Assembly: GCA_024449915.1 (NCBI GenBank)
Contig: JAMZAV010000776.1
Span: 124,001 to 188,000 of the forward strand
Direction of reading: 5' to 3'
Length of the DNA: 64,000 nucleotides
Source: Sweltsa coloradensis
Taxonomy: Eukaryota > Arthropoda > Insecta > Plecoptera > Chloroperlidae
Part shown: positions 57,604-64,000 of the stretch, piece after piece
Numbering within the stretch: the first letter of the stretch is position 1
Layout of the letters: the number at the start of each line of letters is the position of its first letter
Program-made: the position numbers and the translations under genes
Notes under the pieces: generated by a model
The model's database searches: none
Told to the model about the DNA's origin: nothing
Seen by the model: the letters and a program-made list of their open reading frames with translations, nothing else

Positions 57604-58708
57604 GGGTAAGGGAACTAGTTTTGGATCGGGTTAAGCAATATTACAATTTTGAGTATCAGGATTTTTTTTTTGTTACTCCCACATACTATATTCTTTTTGA
57701 TTAACTTTCCGACAATGTTTGCAAAAGAAAAAATTTAAAAAAAGTTTACGAAGGTACTAAAATGAGCCAATTAAAAAAAGTAGTGCTTTGATCCAGAACT
57801 GATACCTGGGTATCAGTTGTGGATCATCAGCCTAAAACTTTTCAAATTGATATCAGGGGTTCATTGATATGTTTCATAAGTAGTGATGCAGCCGCACCTG
57901 ACAAATTTGATTCTGGACGCCCGGTATCAGCATTGATCCACAATCAGTCCCCGGATTAGTTGTGGATCAAAATTGTAATTGTGAATTATTTGCAGCAATT
58001 ATGCTAACCACAATTTTTTTTTCAATACAAAATTTAAAGACAAAGACAAGAGCTAACACCTGAGTATAAATTTTATAAGCCAAATATTCTAAACACAAAT
58101 TTATATCAAATTCAAAATTTTGAAAAAAATATTAAAAAATTAGGCTAGACCAAAACCTTTTTTTTTTATTTTTAGATTTGCATCTGTAAAGACAAGCTCT
58201 AAAAATAAGTGTGCCTAAATTACTTTAAACTTGGTTTTTAAACACTATTAGGCTTGCTGCATATGTCCTATTCATTTAACATGGTGTTACGATCTAAAAA
58301 AACGGACAAAAACCTCTTATTTGTAGACACCCGCAAGGGTGCTTTGAGTAGTTGTACAGTAAACCTATTATAGTCAATTTTTAGCAAAACTAATAATAAA
58401 AATTCTGACAAAGTTTGAAAGCTGTGCTAATAACTGATGAAATATTACAATGATAAATGCATGTGTAGGCCTATATCAATTGCGTCTGTTGCAAACGGCA
58501 ACCATTTTGATAGCATTGTTGACTATTTCTACTTAAGTTGACAAATGACTCAACCTGGTGATGACAGTGTGCAATTCCAATGCTCCTTGGATCAATTCAT
58601 CAGAAAAATATACTGACAGTGCAACTAGTACATTACATGTAGAACTTACACAAGCCCAAAGATTTTGATCCACAACTCAACCCCGATCCAGAACTAGTTC
58701 CCTTACCC
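57604..58708. mobile_element. 1.1-kb TA-flanked element with GGG...CCC ends
   Basis: GGGTAAGGGAACTAGTTTTG at the left and CTAGTTCCCTTACCC at the right, ~27-base inverted repeats with one or two differences, flanked by TA (57,602-57,603; 58,709-58,710). Multiple internal copies of AGTTNTGGATC in both directions (about 57,617, 57,788, 57,820, 57,928, 57,957, 58,666, 58,683). No coding capacity. It interrupts the Harbinger transposase, whose frame (EEEDMD | IVLQHHLGGARN) becomes continuous when it is removed. TA duplication suggests Tc1/mariner-like chemistry, though GGG ends are unusual. Confidence 0.88.
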
Positions 58709-58862
58709 TATCCATATCCTCTTCTTCCGCTTTCGCAGCCATCATTTTCTCAAGGAAATTACGACGTTGTGTCTTAACTTTTCTTTCATAGTGCGAGTTA
58801 TTTAAATTTAATTGCATCAATAAATAATTTGAGAACGTAGTGATAGCAGTAACGTTGTTCAT
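58709..58862 (-). pseudogene. Harbinger transposase N-terminus
   Basis: ATG at 58,862; encodes MNNVTAITTFSNYLLMQLNL and KTQRRNFLEKMMAAKAEEED. The apparent GTAAGG donor at its end belongs to the inserted GGG...CCC element and is not a real splice site. Confidence 0.75.
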
Positions 58863-60981
58863 GTCTGCTCGACTGACACTTGATGTTTCTGTGAGGTTAT
58901 GTTGTTTTGACAGCCAGCTGCTATCCAGGGTCTACTAGATACCTAACTGCTGTCACCTCAGCTCAGCATATCTAGTGGGCCCTGGCTGCTACTTACCACG
59001 CCCCCTTTTCAAACGAGCTGAACGGGAACTAGCGGGTGTGATTTGAAATTGTTTGATAAACATGTCCGTACTGAGATCGCACATTTAAGCTCGATCTGAA
59101 TAGTCCGAGCCCAGCCCGCGTGATAAACGTAGTCACTGTTACTAATAGATCTCAGTTCTTGAGGCAGCTTGTTGTAAATCCGCTTTCCACAGTTTCTGGG
59201 GCTCTTCAGTCCAGCTGTAGTAGTCCGGGTTGCGTCAATGTGCAGATCGTTCTTATGTCGTGTGGCGTATAGATGGAAGTAAGAGTTTTTTAGGAATTTA
59301 CAAGTATACTCCTCGAGCTCAAGAGTTTTCTCTCCGAGACTTCGGATGTTTTGGTGGAACAGACGACGCAGATGATGTCGATTTGCTGGCCGTAAGCATG
59401 TCAAGATATTATCTGGGACTGCGTACGGCTCTGGAAAAACCTTCGCACGGCTGTGCCTGTAGGCCAGAAGTCAGAGGTTAGGAGGTCTGTTAGATGGCTA
59501 GGTTCCACTCCTACTTTAAAGGAAGCATAGTTGCCTCTAGCATTAAGCTTTTCGCAAATTACATATTGTCCAGGAATCTTTTGCCCAGGAAGGCTTAAGA
59601 GACTCACACGTTGTGTCTACTGCTAGTCTCCAGACGTGTACCCATTTAGTTCTATCGGGAGTGGGAGCTACTCTAAGGCCGGCATCATCGCTATTCTCCG
59701 ATGCCGAGCCTAGGATCAGATCGTTAGACCTACGCTTGTACACCCCCATGGGGTGGTCTAGGGACATCCGACCGTTGCATTTCCTTTACTCACTGTGCGT
59801 GAATTTCCCGATGAATCATTTCTACTGCGGCTGACTGGTATTGCCCGAAGGGCTTACCCTTGCCGTTTCCATTGGTAGTTGGCCTGGGTTTGTACCTGTT
59901 TTTTTTGCAAGCCCAGGTCTAGTCTTGCGGCGTTATCTTCATTTTCATTTTTTTGTTCAGACCGGCCCAAATCATTGATGGATGAAATCGGATTTCTGAT
60001 TAGGAACGGGCCTAAAATTACCACGGTTAGGGAAAATTAGGCCTCTTACGTCATCTGGCCACCCACTGCTCGACCTGGACCCCCCAAGACGGACGAGATT
60101 CTAGCCGGAACAACTCCATAGAGATCCCTATTTTCCACTGCATACAATCTGTCCATCACCTCTGTAAATTTGGTCTTTCAGGGTATTCAATCGACTTGTA
60201 GTAGCTGGCGATTTTCCGTCGCCATTGCCTGAAGGCCCGGGCTGGGCTTAGGCCTAGGCTTGCAACACTCGTCGCAGAACCACCTGATGTTTTCATGCCA
60301 TCAATGATCTTGAACTCTTTAGGTTGTATCTTAACAAGGTAATGTGGAACCACTTCTCACAATAACCTTTGCAGCCCAACCATCTATTGTCATCAATAAT
60401 GTTATATTTACCACAGACGCCACAAGCCGGGCTGTCCTCTCCGTCGGCCATGTTCACCGCCTTCACCGACGCCCTGCGGGGCAATTCTGGGGGCGTTCCC
60501 CCCCCAGACCCATGGTACAAGGATATCTCTGTGTGGCTGCCCCAGACACCACCCCCCCCCCCTGGCGGGACTAGGCCTAGTTGGGCCTCCCCAAGTTTTT
60601 GGGGCTAGAACCGCGCCTGCTACAGTGCGCCGCGCTAGTTCTAGGATATTTTCGATAAGAGCGCACCCAAAACCCTTTCCGTTAGTGTATAAAAGTTGGG
60701 ACCTGCCAAGTACAGAAGTACCGCCCGGTGTTGATCTGGTCTTGTGTATGAAATAGGCCCTAGGCCTAGCCCATAGTAGTATCTATGGCCTAGCCCACCA
60801 TGGCCTAGCCTATATCCCTTTATCAGGTAGGCCAAAATGGGAACAAAAGAGGGCCACAAAATAACCTGGAATCCCAGACAATTTCAAGGTAAACATCTAG
60901 GTTATGTAGGCCTAGCCTAGACTAATGCCCTAGGTCTAAGCTGATTACGGCTATGATTTAAATATTATGGAAGTCGCTCAC

Positions 60982-61050
60982 CTCATCACAAATCGTCATT
61001 TGATTTTTTGATTTATTTTCACTGGAAATAATGGAAGTAGAATGATACAT
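60982..61050 (-). CDS. Candidate first coding exon of the unrecognised small protein
   Basis: ATG at 61,048-61,050, 23 codons (MYHSTSIISSEN ... MTICDE) to a good donor GATGAG|GTGAGC in phase 0, the phase needed by the exon at 43,841-44,085. The intron would be ~17 kb and contain the whole transposon nest. Only phase, direction and position support the link. Confidence 0.4.
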
Positions 61051-61347
61051 TTTCAACGATTTTAACCATAACACAGCAAAAGTCGCGGGAAAGGGGGTGG
61101 GGCAGATACCCAGAGCAACCAACAAGACGACAAGAAAAATAATTCTTGTTTTGACAGCCGAGTGCCAACAAGGCTGTGTCGTGTGATGCAGGCTGTGTAT
61201 AAACAATGGCGTCTTCTTAAGTTTACTTGCTTGCTCTGCTGTCAAATGGAAATTGTTTTTGATCTTATCACCAAGATTTTACTTTCTTACGTAGGTCTTT
61301 TTGTGCAAGTCTTCTTCGGACCAAAATCTCAAGACTTCTACTCGTAA
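61051..61347. promoter_or_regulatory. Possible bidirectional promoter
   Basis: About 300 bases separating two divergent candidate first exons (60,982-61,050 minus; 61,348-61,394 plus), with less repeat content and GC-richer stretches (GTCGCGGGAAAGGGGGTGGG). No TATA box is evident. Confidence 0.3.
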
Positions 61348-61394
61348 ATGATGACCGAGTACGAGGACGACTATTTTTTAGAAGAAGATAAACT
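61348..61394 (+). CDS. Candidate first coding exon, acidic N-terminus
   Basis: ATG ATG at 61,348-61,353 followed by TEYEDDYFLEEDK and a strong donor AACT|GTAAGT. I find no second exon in the window; if real, the gene continues beyond 64,000. The protein is not recognised. Confidence 0.35.
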
Positions 61395-62081
61395 GTAAGT
61401 AACCCCTAGGTACAGAGGGCCTAGCCTAGGCAATATCTATGGCCTAGGCTAGGCCTAGGTTGCAAATAAATTAGCCCTTCTGCACGGTGGCAACCACTCC
61501 CTCCCCCCCAGACTTAATTACTGCCCTGCCCTCCCACAAACATAATCTAAATTCCCGCAAAAACCCACTAGCTAGGCCCTAGGCCTAGCTAGGCCTACAA
61601 CATCCCCAGATAAATCATGCCACTCGCAAACAGTCTTTTCCAAGAAACCATAGGCCTAGGCCTAGGTAGGCTAGGCCTACTGGCTGTAAATTATTAACTG
61701 CAAATTAATCTTACGTTGAGTGCTGTGATTGGTAGTTTTCATCACGTGATAATCAAACGTAAGAATTGTGTTGTGTTGTTGTTACGTTCAGTAGATTCTG
61801 ATTGGTCCCCCGTCACGTGTCTGCTAGGCTATAGGCCTAGTATATAGGCCTAGGTGGAACCAGTTAAGGTGGCGGTCGCCGAGGGAGCGCAGCACTGTCG
61901 CACAGCTGATGCGATCCCAAGTGGCCAACGGTAAAGAAACAAATATGCTAGCCTAGCGTCCCCGGCGCTGCTCATGCTCATAAAGCAGAACAACCGATTC
62001 TTGAAATTGCCTCTGAAAAGACACACCTGGTTTACGAATTTTTTAATTGCTTGCTATATAGGCTACCTATGTAATAAAAAA

Positions 62082-63408
62082 CTAGGAAGCTTCGCAAACG
62101 CTTTTTCAGGCATTGGATGAGTGTAATTGGTGCATTGAGCTGCCATGTGTTATGCAGATTCTCTGTTGTTCTGTGAAAAGAAAAAAATTTAAACAAAAAA
62201 ATCGTAGGCCTATTTTTTTAAATATGAAAAAAATTGTAAAAGTGCAATTTCCATGAAAAATAATTTTTCAATTGCGCTCAAAAACGTGTCAGTTTTAGTT
62301 CAGAGATTTCGAAGGCTTCCAGAAAATTTCATCCCAATTGGAGTCGGCCCTATCAGTTTAGCCGGAATCGTGTTAACAAACAGAAACACACAAAAATACA
62401 AAAAGAATCAAAAACGAGAAAAAAAAACCGTAAAATTGCGATTTTCATGAGCTAAACATTTTTTCGATTATGCTAAAAAATGTTTCAGTTCTAAGTTCAG
62501 AGATTTCAAAGTTCTCCAGAAAATTTCATGGCAATTGGAGTATCAGTTTAGCCGGAATCGTGTTAACAATAACACAAAAATACAAACAGATACAAAAAGA
62601 AAACGCGAAAAAATCGTAAAATTGCGATCTTCATGAGATTTTTTTTTTAGATTGTGCTCAAAAACGTGGCAGTTCTAAGTTCAGAGATTTAAAAGGTCTC
62701 CAGAAAATTTCATCACAATTGGTGTATCGGTTTAGCCGGAATCGTGTTAACAAACACACAAAAATACAAACAGAAACAAAAACAAAAAAATTGTAAAAAT
62801 GCGATTTTCATGAGAAATAATCTTTCCATTGCGCTAAAAAAGTGGCAGTTCTAAGCCCAAAGATTTCAAAGGCCTCCAGAAAATTTTATCGAAATTGTAG
62901 TATCGGTTTAGCTAGAATCGTGTAAACAAACTCACAAAAATACAAACAGAAAAAACAAGAAAATTTAAAAAAAATACTAAAATTGCAATTTTCATGAGAA
63001 ATTACTTTTTCGATTGCGCTCAAAATGGTGGCAGTTCTAAAGTTCAGAGATTTCAAAGGTCTCCAGAAAATCTCATTGCAATCGGAGTAGGCCTATCAGT
63101 TTAGCCGGAATCGTGTTTACAAACACACAAAAATACAAACAAAAACAAAAAACAAAAACAAAAAAAAATCGTAAAATTGTGATTTTCATAAGAAATAATT
63201 TTTCGATTGATTTTTCGAACCGTGCAGTTCTAAGTTCAGAGATTTGAAAGGCCTCCAGAAAATTTCATCGCAATTGGAGTAGGTATCAGCTAACCCGAAA
63301 TCATGTTCACAGACACTAAAATACAAAAAAAAAAGAAAAAAAACATTCCGGATTTTTTTCTCCAGTGTACTAGAATGGAATCTTTGCTTCGCTTGCTACG
63401 CTCATCCA
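62082..63408 (-). mobile_element. Expanded family B Helitron-like element
   Basis: CTAGGAAGCTTCGCAAACGC at the left, TTGCTACGCTCATCCA|A at the right. It has six tandem ~190-base units, each with AGTTCTAAGTTCAGAGATTT, CAGAAAATTTCATCGCAATT and TAGCCGGAATCGTGTTAACA. Other copies carry one to three. Confidence 0.85.
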
Positions 63409-63499
63409 ATTATTTTAAAGGCGAACGAGACAACTTTCATGTGTTAAAAAATGTAGCGTAGCCATCAAAATCAGAGTGTGTTGGCAGCGGAAAAGCGGT

Positions 63500-64000
63500 A
63501 AATTTGACATGGCCATTGCCAACGACCAAAAAACAATATTTAGTAAACTCATTTGGGTTCAGATGGGGAAGATCGACTAGGCCTATAGGCCTAGACATGA
63601 TATATTTTGTACTTGGACAAGACATGGAAAAAAGTTGTAAGCTGGGTAAAAGAATGAGTACGGTCTTCCTAGACATCGAGAAGGCATGTGATAGTGTGCC
63701 AAGGAATAGTGTGGCCGTATGGGAAAGCTTGTAAAGAAAGGGAGTGGACAAAGGACTGATATACAGGGTTAGAAGTACCGGTATGTACACAGTGTGTGAA
63801 AGCTACCGGTATGTTAAAACACAGTTTGGGCTGTCAGGGTGGTTCCAAATAACACAAGGGCTGAGGCAGAGAAGTGTGCTGTCACCACTGCTATTTATAA
63901 TAGTGATGGATGACATCCACAACAAAGTAAAGATGGAGGAAACGGAGGAGGTAGAGGTTATGCTGTTTGCCGATGATTTTGTGGCATGGTCGGAATATGA
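63500..64000 (+). pseudogene. LINE reverse-transcriptase fragment, cut by window edge
   Basis: Reads FGFRWGRST, then STVFLDIEKACDSVPR, GLRQRSVLSPLLFIIVMDDI and VMLFADDFVAWSE; the (Y/F)ADD catalytic motif is at about 63,968-63,980. At least one stop or frameshift (63,732) separates the blocks. Two adjacent TAGGCCTA octamers interrupt the GRST(I/T)D motif in frame. Confidence 0.8.

Larger units (their letters stand above)
53293..59134. mobile_element. PIF/Harbinger transposon, 5.8 kb
   Basis: 34-base identical inverted ends (GACTACGTTTATCACGCGGG, CTGGGCTCGGACTA) flanked by ACT (53,290-53,292; 59,135-59,137). Excising it restores the LINE frame. It has the classic two genes: a MADF/Myb-like DNA-binding protein (plus strand) and a DDE transposase (minus strand), arranged convergently. 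Both are broken. Confidence 0.9.
53036..60560 (-). mobile_element. Internally deleted LINE (CR1/L2-like), split by Harbinger
   Basis: The tail (CAATCAATCAAT) is at 53,036-53,055. ORF2's C-terminus at 53,209-53,290 (RFKRELKTFLLDKVFYSIDD) continues across the Harbinger insertion as NCGKRIYNKLPQELRSIS (59,138-59,260). The same frame starts with an endonuclease-like QNIRSLGEKTLELEEY (59,320-59,370), so the endonuclease core and reverse transcriptase are deleted between the two. Upstream are ORF1 pieces in shifted frames: GNYASFKVGVEPSHLTDLL (59,401-59,607) and a PHD-type zinc finger, CGVCGKYNIIDDNRWLGCKG (ATG at 60,451). Inactive. Confidence 0.8.
52032..60619. mobile_element. 8.6-kb hAT-ended element containing nested insertions
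   Basis: Ends CAGGCGCGGTT / AACCGCGCCTG, flanked by CTACAGTG at 52,024-52,031 and 60,620-60,627. Without the nested LINE and its passengers about 1.1 kb remains, with no transposase, so it was a non-autonomous hAT. Confidence 0.85.
51892..60730. mobile_element. Outer inverted-repeat element of the nest
   Basis: CCCGGTGGGCACTTCTGTAC, TTGGCGGGTCCCAACTT at 51,892-51,928 and its inverted, slightly diverged copy at 60,693-60,730. Both are flanked by TTG, possibly a 3-base duplication. Only ~210 bases of its own sequence remain outside the hAT insertion. Confidence 0.55.
60740..61870. repeat. Region dense in TAGGCCTA/CCTAGGCC
   Basis: More than a dozen octamers or merged forms (61,420-61,460; 61,570-61,600; 61,650-61,680; 61,830-61,855), much denser than the first 30 kb of the window. 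Confidence 0.8.

Overview
This window is nuclear DNA from an animal, most likely an invertebrate. It is AT-rich, its genes are split by GT-AG introns, and most of its length is transposable elements, many of them nested. I cannot name the species. Only three or four host genes are visible.

Layout. (1) 1-3.3 kb, minus strand: three exons of a small ankyrin-repeat protein whose splice phases agree. Their introns hold a 5S-rRNA-derived SINE and a Helitron-like element. (2) 3.3-18 kb: gene-poor, with simple repeats, SINE and LINE fragments and a run of Helitron-like elements. (3) 18.1-33.0 kb, plus strand: a complete seven-exon L-serine/L-threonine dehydratase (SDS/SDSL family, 333 codons). Its 8.9-kb fourth intron holds a head-to-tail train of Helitron-like elements, one of them split by a 3.65-kb DNA transposon with long inverted repeats. 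(4) 35-51.7 kb: hAT, Tc1/mariner-type and Helitron-like elements and a second nest. Between them lie three minus-strand exons of an unrecognised 186-residue protein; a candidate first exon sits at 61.0 kb. (5) 51.9-60.7 kb: a stack of elements up to five deep, mostly datable by target-site duplications: outer inverted-repeat element > 8.6-kb hAT > internally deleted LINE > PIF/Harbinger > a 1.1-kb TA-flanked element starting GGG and ending CCC. (6) 61-64 kb: a possible head-to-head promoter, an expanded Helitron-like element, and a LINE reverse-transcriptase fragment cut by the window edge.

Two themes dominate. At least six families of non-autonomous Helitron-like elements share one terminal design: a T|T insertion site, a 5' end TGRATGAGCG or similar, an inverted copy of that end, a hairpin AACGC-N10-GCGTT, and a 3' end CTAG|T. 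Second, the octamer TAGGCCTA is scattered through the window. Where diverged repeat copies can be aligned, it appears as a GGCCTA (or GGCCCTA) insertion at a TA present in the sister copy. That is what excision footprints of a TA-targeting transposon with GGG...CCC ends would look like, and such an element is present at 57,604-58,708. I regard this as the most novel observation here.
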